Shown here: piece after piece, positions 41,533 to 55,900 of the stretch
Layout of the letters: every line of letters begins with the position of its first letter
Position numbering within the stretch: position 1 is the stretch's first letter
DNA from: Cavia porcellus
Lineage: Eukaryota > Chordata > Mammalia > Rodentia > Caviidae
Direction of reading: 5' to 3'
NCBI RefSeq assembly: GCF_034190915.1
Contig: NW_026947630.1
Coordinates: 496,001 to 560,000, forward strand
DNA length: 64,000 nucleotides
Made by a program: the position numbers and the translations under genes
Notes under the pieces: generated by a model
Seen by the model: the letters and a program-made list of their open reading frames with translations, nothing else
Told to the model about the DNA's origin: nothing
Database searches by the model: none

Positions 41533-44500
41533 GTTTTCTAACACTCACCCTAAATCTAACCCTAAATCTCAACCTAACACTAACTCTGACCATAAAACTA
41601 AAGCTAACTTCTAACACTAACACTTACGCTAAACCTAAGCTTCAACACTACCCCTAAACCTAACCCTAGCCCTAACATTAATGCTAACCATAACCCTAAA
41701 CCGAACCCTTACCCTAACCATAACCCTAAACTCTAACCCTAATCCTAACCTCTAAACCTAACCCTAACACTGATCATAACCCTAACACTAACACTAAACC
41801 CAAAACCTAACCTTGTCACTATCCCTAACCCGAAACCTATCACTAAAAAGAACCCTAATGCTAAACCTAAGCCTAACTGTAATCCCAAACCCTAATCCTA
41901 AAACTAACCCTAACACTGACACTAACCCTTACTCTAACCCTAACACTAACCCTAAACTCTAACTACAACCCTATCTCCAACACTAACCTTAACCCTAAAT
42001 CTAACCTCTAACACTAACCCTCACCTGAATCCCAAGGCTAACCATATCCCTAAACCTAACCCTAACCTGAACACTAACCATAACCCTAAGCCTAATCCTA
42101 GCCCTAATGCTAACCTCAAACACCAACCCTAACCCTAACCTTAACACTCTAACACTAATCCAAATGCTAGCCCTAAACCTAATCCCTAATGTCAAACCCT
42201 AATTTAACCCTAACCCTAACTCTAACCCGACCCCTAATACCAATCCTAACCCTAACCATAACCATAACCCTGTCCAACCCTAACCCTAACACTAACACTA
42301 ACCCTATCCGTAACCCTAACTCTAACCATAAACCTAACCCTAACCCAAACCATAACCATAACGGTAACCCTAACAGTAACCTCTAACACTAACCCGTACC
42401 CTAACCCTAACCCTAACCCTCACCCGAATCCAAAGGCTAACCATAAACCTAACCCTAACCCTAACCTTAACACTAATCCTCACCCGAATCCAAAGGCTAA
42501 CCATAACCCTAACCCTAACCCTTACCCGAACACTAAGCATAACCCTAAGCCTAATCCTAGCCCTAATGCTAACCTCAAACCGCAACCCTAACCCTAACCC
42601 TAACACTCTAACACTAACCCTAACGCTAGCCCTAAACCTAACCCCTAAGGACAAACCCTAATCCGAAAACTAAACCTAACACTAAACCTAACTCTAATCT
42701 CAATCCTAAACCTAACCCTAACAATAACCTTTTCCCTAACCCTAAATCTCACAATAACCCTAAAACTAACACTACCCCAAACCCTAACGCTAAACCTAAC
42801 TCTAACCCTAACCTTAACCCTCACACTAACCCTAACCCTAACCGTAACTTATCATCTAACCCTAATCCTAACCCTTAACCTATACCGAAACGTAACACTA
42901 ACCCTAACTCTAAAGCTAACCCTAACCTTAAACCAAAAAAAACTAACCCTAACAATAACTCTAACCTTAACAATATAACTAAAACTAATCATAACCCTAA
43001 CCCTAACCCTAATCATCTCCCTAACACATAAACCCTAAACCTAACCCTAACCCAAACCAAACCCTAAAACTAACCCTAAGCCTACACCAAACATTAACTT
43101 CTAATCCTCACCCTAAACCTAAGCCAGCCCTAAATCTGACACTAACCTGAAACCTAAGCTTAACCCTAACCCTAACCCTAACCCTAACAATAACCATAAC
43201 ACTAACCTCTAAATCTAAACCTAACCCTAACACTAACACTAAATCTAGGCCTAAGCCTAAATGTTACACTAAACTTAACGCTAACCCTGACCCTAACTCT
43301 AACCTTAACCCTAATCTCAAACCCTAACCCTTACCCTCACACTAACCCTAACCCTAACCATAACCTATCATCTAACCCTAATCCTAACCCTTACCCTATA
43401 CCGAAACGTAACCCTAACCCTAACTCTAAAGCTAACCCTAAACCTAAACCCAACACAAAACTCACCCTAACACTAATTCCAAACATAACAATATCCCTTA
43501 AACTAATCATAACCCTAACCCTAACCCTAATCATGTCCCTAACAACTAACCCCTAACCCTAAACCTAAACCAAACCCTAATCCTAACCTGAACCCCAACC
43601 CTAAGCCTAAGCCTACACCAAACGTTAACTTCTAATCCTCAACCTAAACCTAAGCCAGCCCAAAATCTAACACTAACCTGAAACCTAAGTGTAACCCTAA
43701 CCCTAAAAATAACCATAACATTAACTTCTAAAACTAACCCTAACCCTAACACTAACACTAAATCTAACCCTAAGACTAAATGTTACACTAAACTTAACCC
43801 TAACCCTGACCCTAACTCTATCCTTAACTCTAATTTCTAACCCGAACCCAAACCCTATCCCGAACACTAAACCTAACCTCTAAACCTATCCCTAACCCTA
43901 ACCCTAACCCTAACCCTAACCCTAATCCTAAAAATAAACCTAACTCTAACCCTAACTCTAATCTCAATCCTAACCCTAACCCTAACAATAACCTTTTCCC
44001 TAACCCGAAATCTCACAATAACCCTAAAACTAACACTACCCCAAACCCTAACGCTAAACCTAACTCTAACCCTAACCTTAACCCTCACACTAACCCTAAC
44101 CCTAACCGTAACTTATCATCTAACCCTAATCCTAACCCTTAACCTATACCGAAACGTAACACTAACCCTAACTCTAAAGCTAACCCTAACCTTAAACCAA
44201 AAAAAAACTAACCCTAACAATAACTCTAACCTTAACAATATAACTAAAACTAATCATAACCCTAACCCTAACCCTAATCATCTCCCTAACACATAAACCC
44301 TAAAACTAACCCTAACCCAAACCTTAACCCTAAAACTAACCCTAAGCCTACAGCAAACATTAACTTCTAATCCTCACCCTAAACCTAAGCCAGCCCTAAA
44401 TCTGACACTAACCTGAAACCTAAGCTTAACCCTAACCCTAAACCTAACCCTAACAATAACCATAACACTAACCTCTAAATGTAACCCTAACCCTAACACT

Positions 44501-45327
44501 AACACTAAATCTAGGCCTAAGCCTAAATGTTACACTAAACTTAACGCTAACCCTGACCCTAACTCTAACCTTAAACCTAATCTCTAACCCTAACCCTAAC
44601 CCTAACCTCTAACCCTAACCCTAAAGCTGAACCTAAACCTAACAGTAAAACAAACCTAACTTCTAACCCTTACCCTTACACTAACAGTAAAACTCAACCT
44701 AACCCTAACTCTAAACATAATGCTAAAGCTAACTTACAACCCTGAACTTAAATCTAAACCTAAGCTTCAACCCTAACTCTAACACTAACCTTAACAATAA
44801 CACTAAACCATAACCTTAACCTTAACACTATCCCTAAATCTATCCCTATGCCTAAACCCAACCCTAAACCTAAACCTACCTCTAAACCTAATTCCTAACA
44901 CTAACCCTAACCTGTACTGCTAAACCTAACCCTCACACAAACCCAAACCCTGACACTAACCCTAACCCTTACCCTAACCCTAAAACTTACCATTAACTCT
45001 AAGCCTAAACATAACCCTAAAAGTAAACCTAACCCTAACCATAAGCTTAACCTATAACCCTGAACCTAACAAGAACCCAAACCGTAACTATAACCCTAAC
45101 GCTAATGCTAACACTAACCCTAAACTCTAACCCTAACCCTAAACTTTTAACCCTAAACCTAACCCTAACCCTAACCCTAATCTTAAACCTTCACTCCAAA
45201 CCCTAATCCTAACACTAAACCTAACTCTAACCTTAACACTAACCCTATCCCTAACACCAATCCAAACCCTTACCCTAACCCTAACCCTGTCTAACCCGAA
45301 AACTAACCCTGACCCTAATACAAACCT
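41533..45327. repeat. Domain II HOR subunit 7 (3795 bp, extra P-tail plus second B module)
   Basis: Q lies around 42001-42195 and P around 42370-42654. The B landmark is at 43011 and the A landmark at 43529. After the A tail the sequence re-enters P-tail wording near 43945 and gives a second B module with a landmark at 44276. The A-to-second-B spacing is 747 bp. The second module is followed directly by the common tail (aaagctgaacc near 44625). The 684 bp of extra length marks a non-reciprocal exchange between modules out of register. Confidence 0.8.
44199..44207 (+). repeat. A9 homopolymer in second B module of subunit 7
   Basis: This nine-A run follows cttaaacc. It is homologous to aaacaaaaaa in other B modules (for example near 25705), where a C interrupts it. 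Equivalent runs are A8 at 42935-42942 and A9 at 37252-37260. Copy 2 has A9 at 53784-53792 and copy 3 has A8 at 63369-63376. It is the only homopolymer of note and a likely length-variable or error-prone site. Confidence 0.7.
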
Positions 45328-48300
45328 GTTTTCTAACACTCACCCTAAACCTAACCCTAAATCTCAACCTAACACTAACTCTGACCATAAAACTAAAGCT
45401 AACTTCTAACACTAACACTTACGCTAAACCTAAGCTTCAACACTACCCCTAAACCTAACCCTAAACCTAACCCTAGCCCTAACATTAATGCTAACCATAA
45501 CCCTAAACCGAACCCTTACCCTAACCATAACCCTAAACTCTAACCCTAATCCTAAACTCTAAACCTAACCCTAACACTGATCATAACCCTAACACTAACA
45601 CTAAACCCAAAACCTAACCTTGTCACTATCCCTAACCCGAAACCTATCACTAAAAAGAACCCTAATGCTAAACCTAAGCCTAACTGTAAACCCAAATCCT
45701 AATCCTAAAACTAACCGTAACACTGACACTAACCCTTACTCTAACCCTAACACTAACCCTAAACTCTAACTACAACCCTATCTCCAACACTAACCTTAAC
45801 CATAAACCTAACCTCTAACACTAACCCTCACCTGAATCCCAAGGCTAACCATAACCCTAAACCTAACCCTAACATGAACACTAACCATTACACTAAGCCT
45901 AATCCTAGCCCTAGTGCTAACCTCAAACACCAACCCTAACCCTAACCTTAACACTCTAACACTAATCCTAATGCTAGCCCTAAACCTAATCGCTAATGTC
46001 AAACCCTAATCTAATCCTAACCCTAACGATAACCCGACCCCTAATACCAATCCTAACCCTAACCATAACCATAACCCTGTCCAACCCTAACCCTAACACT
46101 AACCCTAACCCTAGCCGTAACCCTAACTCTAACCATAAACCTAACCCTAACCCTAACCCTAACCCTAACCCTAAACCTAACCCTAACCCTAACGGTAACC
46201 CTAACAGTAACCTCCAACACTATCCCGTACCCTAACACTAAACCTAACCCTCACCCGAATCCAAAGGCTAACCATAAACCTAACCCTAACCCTAACCCTA
46301 ACCCTAACACTAACCCTCACCCAAATCCAAAGGCTAACCATGACCCTAAACCTAACCCTTACCCGAACACTAACCATAACCCTAAGCCTAATCCTAGCCC
46401 TAATGCTAACCTCAAACCCCAACCCTAACCCTAACCCTAACACTCTAACACTAACCCTAACGCTAGCCCTAAACCTAACCCCTAAGGACAAACCCTTATC
46501 CGAAAACTAACCCTAACACTAACCCTAACCCTAATCTCAATCCTAACCCTAACCCTAACAATAACCTTTTCCCTAACGCTAAATCTCACAATAACCCTAA
46601 CCCTAACACTAACCCAAACCCTAACGCTAAACCTAACTCTAACCCTAACCTTAACCCTCACACTAACCCTAACCCTAACCGTAACTTATCATCTAACCCT
46701 AATCCTAACCCTTACCCTATACCGAAACGTAACACTAACCCTAACTCTAAAGCTAACCCTAACCTTACACCAAACAAAAAACTAACCCTAACAATAACTG
46801 TAACCTTAACAATATAACTAAAACTAATCATAACCCTAACCCTAACCCTAATCATCTCCCTAACACATAAACCCTAAACCTAACCCTAACCCTAAACTTT
46901 ACCCTAAAACTAACCCTAAGCCTACACCAAACATTAACTTCTAATCCTCACCCTAAACCTAAGCCAGCCCTAAATCTAACACTAACCTGAAACCTAAGCT
47001 TAACCCTGACCCTAACCCTAACAATAACCATAACACTAACCTCTAAATCTAACCCTAACCCTAACACTAACACTAAATCTAGGCCTAAGTCTAATTGTTA
47101 CACTAAACTTAACGCTAACCCTGACCCTAACTCTAACCTTAACACTAATCTCTATCCCTAAACCTAACCCTCACACTAACCCTAACCCTAACCGTAACCT
47201 ATCATCTAACCCTAATCCTAAACCTTACCCTATACCGAAACGTAACCCTAACCCTAACTCTAAAGCTAACCCTAAACCTAAACCAACACAAAACTCACCC
47301 TAACACTAATTCCAACCATAACAATATCCCTTAAACTAATCATAACCCTAACCCTAACCCTAATCATGTCCCTAACAATTAACCCCTAACCCTAAACCTA
47401 ACCCTAACCCTAATCCTAACCTGATCCCCAACCCTAAGAATAAGCCTACACCAAACATTAACTTCTAATCCTCAACCTAACCCTAAGCCAGCCCCAAATC
47501 TAACACTAACCTGAAACCTAAGTGTAACCCTAACCCTAAAAATAACCATAACATTAACTTCTAAAACTAACCCTAACCCTAACACTAACACTAAATCTAA
47601 CCCTAAGACTAAATGTTACACTAAACTTAACCCTAACCCTGACCCTAACTCTAACCTTAACTCTAATCTCTAACCCTAACCCTAACCCTAACCCTAAACC
47701 TAACCGCAACCCTAACCTCTAACCCTAACCCTAACCTCTAAACCTAACCCTAAACCTGAACCTAAACCTAACAGTAAAACAAACCTAACTTCTAACCCTT
47801 ACCCTTACACTAACAGTAAAACTCAACCTAACCCTAACCCTAAACATAATGCTAAAGCTAACTTACAACCCTGAACTTAAATCTAAACCTAAGCTTCAAC
47901 CCTAACTCTAACACTAAACCTAACAATAACACTAAACCCTAACCTTAACCTTAACACTATCCCTAAATCTATCCCTATGCCTAAACCCAACCCTAAACCT
48001 AAACCTACCTCTAAACCTAATTCCTAACACTAACCCTAACCGGTACTGCTAAACCTAACCCTCACACAAACCCAAACCCTGACACTAACCCTAACCCTTA
48101 CCCTAACCCTAAAACTTACCATTAACTCTCACCCTAAACATAACCCTAACAGTAAACGTAACCCTAACCATAAGCTTAACCTATAACCCTAAACCTAACA
48201 AGAACCCAAACCGTAACTATAACCCTAACGCTAACGCTAACACTAACCCTAAACTCTAACCCTAACCCTAACCTTTTAACCCTAAACCTAAACCTAACCC

Positions 48301-48456
48301 TAACGCTAATCCTAAACCTTCACTCCAAACCCTAATCCTAACACTAAACCTAACTCTAACCTTAACACTAACCCTATCCCTAACACCAATCCAAACCCTT
48401 ACCCTAACCCTAACCCTGTCTAACCCTAAAACTAACCCTGACCCTAATACAAACCT
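45328..48456. repeat. Domain II HOR subunit 8 (3129 bp, complete)
   Basis: It has the complete order: Q (45808-46002), P (46201-46491), B landmark at 46850, A landmark at 47362. P has one full and one cccaaatcc-type cassette, as in subunit 6. It shares private wording with subunit 6 (cctccaacac at the start of P and aaccatgaccc), suggesting these two are sister copies. Confidence 0.8.
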
Positions 48457-49385
48457 GTTTTCTAACACTCACCCTAAACCTAACCCTAAATCTCAACCTA
48501 ACACTAACTCTGACCATAAAACTAAAGCTAACTTCTAACACTAACACTTACGCTAAACCTAAGCTTCAACACTACCCCTAAACCTAACCCTAAACCTAAC
48601 ACTAGCCCTAACATTAATGCTAACCATAACCCTAAACCGAACCCTTACCCTAACCATAACCCTAAACTCTAACCCTAATCCTAAACTCTAAACCTAACCC
48701 TAACACTGATCATAACCCTAACACTAACACTAAACCCAAAACCTAACCTTGTCACTATCCCTAACCCGAAATCTATCACTAAAAAGAACCCTAATGCTAA
48801 ACCTAAGCCTAACTGTAAACCCAAACCCTAATCCTAAAACTAACCCTAACACTGACACTAACCCTTACACTAACCCTAACACTAACCCTAAACTCTAACT
48901 CCAACCCTATCTCCAACCCTAACCTTAACCATAAGCCTAACCTCTAACACTAACCCTCACCTGAATCCCAAGGCTAACCATAACCCTAACCCTAACCCTA
49001 ACCTGAACACTAACCATAACCCTAAGCCTAATCCTAGCCCTAATGCTAACCTCAAACACCAACCCTAACCCTAACCTTAACACTCTAACACTAATCCTAA
49101 TGCTAGCCCTAAACCTAATCCCTAATGTCAAACCCTAATCTAACCCTAACCCTAACTCTAACCCGACCCCTAATACCAATCCTAACCCTAACCATAACCA
49201 TAACCCTGTCCAACCCTAAACCTAACACTAACCCTAACCCTAGCCGTAACCCTAACTCAAACCATAAACCTAACCCTAACCCTAACCCTAACCCTAACCC
49301 TAAACCTAACCCTAACCCTAACGGTAACCCTAACAGTAACCTCTAACACTAACCCGTACCCTAACCCTAACCCTAAACCTCACCC

Positions 49386-49525
49386 GAATCCAAAGGCTAA
49401 CCATAAACCAAACCCTAACCCTAACCCTAACACTAACCCTCACTCGAATCCAAAGGCTAACCATAAACCTAACCCTAACCGTAACCCTAACACTAACCCT
49501 CACCCGAGTCCAAAGGCTAACCATA
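49386..49525 (+). repeat. P cassette triplet in super-unit copy 1
   Basis: Motifs start at 49386, 49446 and 49506 at 60-bp spacing; the third has gagtcc. The second is preceded by cactc where the others have caccc. The same triplet is at 58971, 59031 and 59091 in super-unit copy 2. Confidence 0.85.
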
Positions 49526-49904
49526 ACCCTAACCCTAACCCTTACCCGAATACTAACCATAACCCTAAGCCTAATCCTAGCCCTAATGCTAACCTCAAAC
49601 CCCAACCCTAACCCTAACCCTAACACTCTAACACTAACCCTAACGCTAGCCCTAAACCTAACCCCTAAGGACAAACCCTCATCCGAAAACTAACCCTAAC
49701 ACTAACCCTAACCCTAATCTCAATCCTAACCCTAACCCTAACAATAACCTTTTCCCTAACCCGAAATCTCACAATAACCCTAACCCTAACACTAACCCAA
49801 ACCCTAACGCTAAACCTAACTCTAACATTAACCTTAACCCTCACACTAACCCTAACCATAACCGTAACTTATCATCTAACCCTAATCCTAACCCTTACCC
49901 TATA

Positions 49905-49960
49905 CCGAAACGTAACACTAACCCTAACTATAAAGCTAACCCTAAACCTAAACCAACACA
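49905..49960. other. Recombination joint of the 9585-bp duplication
   Basis: The left side reads like a B module (cgaaacgtaacactaaccc, compare 46728) and the right side like an A module (aacctaaaccaacacaaaac, compare 47277). The switch falls within the shared taaagctaaccctaa. The same chimera recurs near 59490-59545. Exchange between misaligned, similar modules explains the structure. That it was unequal homologous exchange rather than another duplication mechanism is inference. Confidence 0.75.
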
Positions 49961-52900
49961 AAACTCACCCTAACACTAATTCCAACCATAACAATATCCC
50001 TTAAACTAATCATAACCCTAACCCTAACCCTAATCATGTCCCTAACAACTAACCCCTAACCATAAAACTAACCCTAACCCTAATCCTAACCTGATCCCCA
50101 ACCCTAAGCCTAAGCCTACACCAAACATTAACTTCTAATCCTCAACTAACCCTAAGCCAGCCCCAAATCTAACACTAACCTGAAACCTAAGTGTAACCCT
50201 AACCCTAAAATAACCATAGCATTAACTTCTAAAACTAACCCTAACCCTAACACTAACACTAAATCTAACCCTAAGACTAAATGTTACACTAAACTTAACC
50301 CTAACCCTGACCCTAACTCTAACCTTAACTCTAATCTCTAACACTAACCCTAACCCTAACTCTAAACCTAACCATAACCCTAACCTCTAACCCTAACCCT
50401 AACCTCTAAACCTAACCCTGAACCTGAACCTAAACCTAACAGTAAAACAAACCTAACTTCTAACCCTTACCCTTACACTAACAGTAAAACTCCACCTAAC
50501 CCTAACCCTAAACATAATGCTAAAGCTAACTTACAACCCTGAACTTAAATCTAAACCTAAGCTTCAACCCTAACTCTAACACTAACCCTAACAATAACAC
50601 TAAACAATAACCTTAACCTTAACACTATCTCTAAATCTATCCCTATGCCTAAACCCAACCCTAAACCTAAACCTACCTCTAAACCTAATTCCTAACACTA
50701 ACCCTAACCCGTACCGCTAAACCTAACCCTCACACAAACCCAAACCCTGACACTAACCCTAACCCTTACCCTAACCCTAAAACTTACCATTAACTCTAAG
50801 CCTAAACATAACCCTAACAGTAAACGTAACCCTAACCATAAGCTTAACCTATAACCCTAAACCTAACAAGAACCCAAACCGTAACTATAACCCTAACGCT
50901 AACACTAACCCTAAACTCTAACCCTAACCCTAACCTTTTAACCCTAAACCTAACCCTAACCCTAACCCTAATCCTAAACCTTCACTCCAAACCCTAATCC
51001 TAACACTGAACCTAACTCTAACCTTAACACTAACCCTATCCCTAACACCAATCCAAACCTTACCCTAAACCTAACCCTGTCTAACCCGAAAAATAACCCT
51101 GACCCTAATACAAACCTGTTTTCTAACACTCACCCTAAATCTAACCCTAAATCTCAACCTAACACTAACTCTGACCATAAAACTAAAGCTAACTTCTAAC
51201 ACTAACACTTACGCTAAACCTAAGCTTCAACACTACCCCTAAACCTAACCCTAGCCCTAACATTAATGCTAACCATAACCCTAAACCGAACCCTTACCCT
51301 AACCATAACCCTAAACTCTAACCCTAATCCTAACCTCTAAACCTAACCCTAACACTGATCATAACCCTAACACTAACACTAAACCCAAAACCTAACCTTG
51401 TCACTATCCCTAACCCGAAACCTATCACTAAAAAGAACCCTAATGCTAAACCTAAGCCTAACTGTAATCCCAAACCCTAATCCTAAAACTAACCCTAACA
51501 CTGACACTAACCCTTACTCTAACCCTAACACTAACCCTAAACTCTAACTACAACCCTATCTCCAACACTAACCTTAACCCTAAATCTAACCTCTAACACT
51601 AACCCTCACCTGAATCCCAAGGCTAACCATATCCCTAAACCTAACCCTAACCTGAACACTAACCATAACCCTAAGCCTAATCCTAGCCCTAATGCTAACC
51701 TCAAACACCAACCCTAACCCTAACCTTAACACTCTAACACTAATCCAAATGCTAGCCCTAAACCTAATCCCTAATGTCAAACCCTAATTTAACCCTAACC
51801 CTAACTCTAACCCGACCCCTAATACCAATCCTAACCCTAACCATAACCATAACCCTGTCCAACCCTAACCCTAACACTAACACTAACCCTATCCGTAACC
51901 CTAACTCTAACCATAAACCTAACCCTAACCCAAACCATAACCATAACGGTAACCCTAACAGTAACCTCTAACACTAACCCGTACCCTAACCCTAACCCTA
52001 ACCCTCACCCGAATCCAAAGGCTAACCATAAACCTAACCCTAACCCTAACCTTAACACTAATCCTCACCCGAATCCAAAGGCTAACCATAACCCTAACCC
52101 TAACCCTTACCCGAACACTAAGCATAACCCTAAGCCTAATCCTAGCCCTAATGCTAACCTCAAACCGCAACCCTAACCCTAACCCTAACACTCTAACACT
52201 AACCCTAACGCTAGCCCTAAACCTAACCCCTAAGGACAAACCCTAATCCGAAAACTAAACCTAACACTAAACCTAACTCTAATCTCAATCCTAAACCTAA
52301 CCCTAACAATAACCTTTTCCCTAACCCTAAATCTCACAATAACCCTAAAACTAACACTACCCCAAACCCTAACGCTAAACCTAACTCTAACCCTAACCTT
52401 AACCCTCACACTAACCCTAACCCTAACCGTAACTTATCATCTAACCCTAATCCTAACCCTTAACCTATACCGAAACGTAACACTAACCCTAACTCTAAAG
52501 CTAACCCTAACCTTAAACCAAAAAAAACTAACCCTAACAATAACTCTAACCTTAACAATATAACTAAAACTAATCATAACCCTAACCCTAACCCTAATCA
52601 TCTCCCTAACACATAAACCCTAAACCTAACCCTAACCCAAACCAAACCCTAAAACTAACCCTAAGCCTACACCAAACATTAACTTCTAATCCTCACCCTA
52701 AACCTAAGCCAGCCCTAAATCTGACACTAACCTGAAACCTAAGCTTAACCCTAACCCTAACCCTAACCCTAACAATAACCATAACACTAACCTCTAAATC
52801 TAAACCTAACCCTAACACTAACACTAAATCTAGGCCTAAGCCTAAATGTTACACTAAACTTAACGCTAACCCTGACCCTAACTCTAACCTTAACCCTAAT

Positions 52901-55900
52901 CTCAAACCCTAACCCTTACCCTCACACTAACCCTAACCCTAACCATAACCTATCATCTAACCCTAATCCTAACCCTTACCCTATACCGAAACGTAACCCT
53001 AACCCTAACTCTAAAGCTAACCCTAAACCTAAACCCAACACAAAACTCACCCTAACACTAATTCCAAACATAACAATATCCCTTAAACTAATCATAACCC
53101 TAACCCTAACCCTAATCATGTCCCTAACAACTAACCCCTAACCCTAAACCTAAACCAAACCCTAATCCTAACCTGAACCCCAACCCTAAGCCTAAGCCTA
53201 CACCAAACGTTAACTTCTAATCCTCAACCTAAACCTAAGCCAGCCCAAAATCTAACACTAACCTGAAACCTAAGTGTAACCCTAACCCTAAAAATAACCA
53301 TAACATTAACTTCTAAAACTAACCCTAACCCTAACACTAACACTAAATCTAACCCTAAGACTAAATGTTACACTAAACTTAACCCTAACCCTGACCCTAA
53401 CTCTATCCTTAACTCTAATTTCTAACCCGAACCCAAACCCTATCCCGAACACTAAACCTAACCTCTAAACCTATCCCTAACCCTAACCCTAACCCTAACC
53501 CTAACCCTAATCCTAAAAATAAACCTAACTCTAACCCTAACTCTAATCTCAATCCTAACCCTAACCCTAACAATAACCTTTTCCCTAACCCGAAATCTCA
53601 CAATAACCCTAAAACTAACACTACCCCAAACCCTAACGCTAAACCTAACTCTAACCCTAACCTTAACCCTCACACTAACCCTAACCCTAACCGTAACTTA
53701 TCATCTAACCCTAATCCTAACCCTTAACCTATACCGAAACGTAACACTAACCCTAACTCTAAAGCTAACCCTAACCTTAAACCAAAAAAAAACTAACCCT
53801 AACAATAACTCTAACCTTAACAATATAACTAAAACTAATCATAACCCTAACCCTAACCCTAATCATCTCCCTAACACATAAACCCTAAAACTAACCCTAA
53901 CCCAAACCTTAACCCTAAAACTAACCCTAAGCCTACAGCAAACATTAACTTCTAATCCTCACCCTAAACCTAAGCCAGCCCTAAATCTGACACTAACCTG
54001 AAACCTAAGCTTAACCCTAACCCTAAACCTAACCCTAACAATAACCATAACACTAACCTCTAAATGTAACCCTAACCCTAACACTAACACTAAATCTAGG
54101 CCTAAGCCTAAATGTTACACTAAACTTAACGCTAACCCTGACCCTAACTCTAACCTTAAACCTAATCTCTAACCCTAACCCTAACCCTAACCTCTAACCC
54201 TAACCCTAAAGCTGAACCTAAACCTAACAGTAAAACAAACCTAACTTCTAACCCTTACCCTTACACTAACAGTAAAACTCAACCTAACCCTAACTCTAAA
54301 CATAATGCTAAAGCTAACTTACAACCCTGAACTTAAATCTAAACCTAAGCTTCAACCCTAACTCTAACACTAACCTTAACAATAACACTAAACCATAACC
54401 TTAACCTTAACACTATCCCTAAATCTATCCCTATGCCTAAACCCAACCCTAAACCTAAACCTACCTCTAAACCTAATTCCTAACACTAACCCTAACCTGT
54501 ACTGCTAAACCTAACCCTCACACAAACCCAAACCCTGACACTAACCCTAACCCTTACCCTAACCCTAAAACTTACCATTAACTCTAAGCCTAAACATAAC
54601 CCTAAAAGTAAACCTAACCCTAACCATAAGCTTAACCTATAACCCTGAACCTAACAAGAACCCAAACCGTAACTATAACCCTAACGCTAATGCTAACACT
54701 AACCCTAAACTCTAACCCTAACCCTAAACTTTTAACCCTAAACCTAACCCTAACCCTAACCCTAATCTTAAACCTTCACTCCAAACCCTAATCCTAACAC
54801 TAAACCTAACTCTAACCTTAACACTAACCCTATCCCTAACACCAATCCAAACCCTTACCCTAACCCTAACCCTGTCTAACCCGAAAACTAACCCTGACCC
54901 TAATACAAACCTGTTTTCTAACACTCACCCTAAACCTAACCCTAAATCTCAACCTAACACTAACTCTGACCATAAAACTAAAGCTAACTTCTAACACTAA
55001 CACTTACGCTAAACCTAAGCTTCAACACTACCCCTAAACCTAACCCTAAACCTAACCCTAGCCCTAACATTAATGCTAACCATAACCCTAAACCGAACCC
55101 TTACCCTAACCATAACCCTAAACTCTAACCCTAATCCTAAACTCTAAACCTAACCCTAACACTGATCATAACCCTAACACTAACACTAAACCCAAAACCT
55201 AACCTTGTCACTATCCCTAACCCGAAACCTATCACTAAAAAGAACCCTAATGCTAAACCTAAGCCTAACTGTAAACCCAAATCCTAATCCTAAAACTAAC
55301 CGTAACACTGACACTAACCCTTACTCTAACCCTAACACTAACCCTAAACTCTAACTACAACCCTATCTCCAACACTAACCTTAACCATAAACCTAACCTC
55401 TAACACTAACCCTCACCTGAATCCCAAGGCTAACCATAACCCTAAACCTAACCCTAACATGAACACTAACCATTACACTAAGCCTAATCCTAGCCCTAGT
55501 GCTAACCTCAAACACCAACCCTAACCCTAACCTTAACACTCTAACACTAATCCTAATGCTAGCCCTAAACCTAATCGCTAATGTCAAACCCTAATCTAAT
55601 CCTAACCCTAACGATAACCCGACCCCTAATACCAATCCTAACCCTAACCATAACCATAACCCTGTCCAACCCTAACCCTAACACTAACCCTAACCCTAGC
55701 CGTAACCCTAACTCTAACCATAAACCTAACCCTAACCCTAACCCTAACCCTAACCCTAAACCTAACCCTAACCCTAACGGTAACCCTAACAGTAACCTCC
55801 AACACTATCCCGTACCCTAACACTAAACCTAACCCTCACCCGAATCCAAAGGCTAACCATAAACCTAACCCTAACCCTAACCCTAACCCTAACACTAACC

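Larger units (their letters stand above)
40345..49929. repeat. 9585-bp super-unit, copy 1
   Basis: Landmarks from about 40345 onward recur at exactly +9585. The Q cassette is at 42001, 51586 and 61171; the gttttctaacac boundaries recur at +9585 (41533/51118/60703). Left of 40345 similarity drops to the ordinary level between paralogues: 40332 reads acccta where 49917 reads acacta, and 40345 reads ctctaaag where 49930 reads ctataaag. The unit contains three HOR subunits of 3795, 3129 and 2661 bp. No difference from copy 2 was noticed in the stretches compared. Confidence 0.9.
48457..51117. repeat. Domain II HOR subunit 9 (2661 bp, triple P, chimeric B/A joint)
   Basis: Q lies around 48937-49131. 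P has three cassettes 60 bp apart (49386, 49446, 49506; the last reads gagtcc). The region up to about 49930 has B-module wording (cgaaacgtaacactaaccc). From there it has A-module wording (aacctaaaccaacacaaaac), so B and A are fused and one module of length is lost. This is the joint of the 9585-bp duplication. Downstream it repeats subunit 6's second half. Confidence 0.85.
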
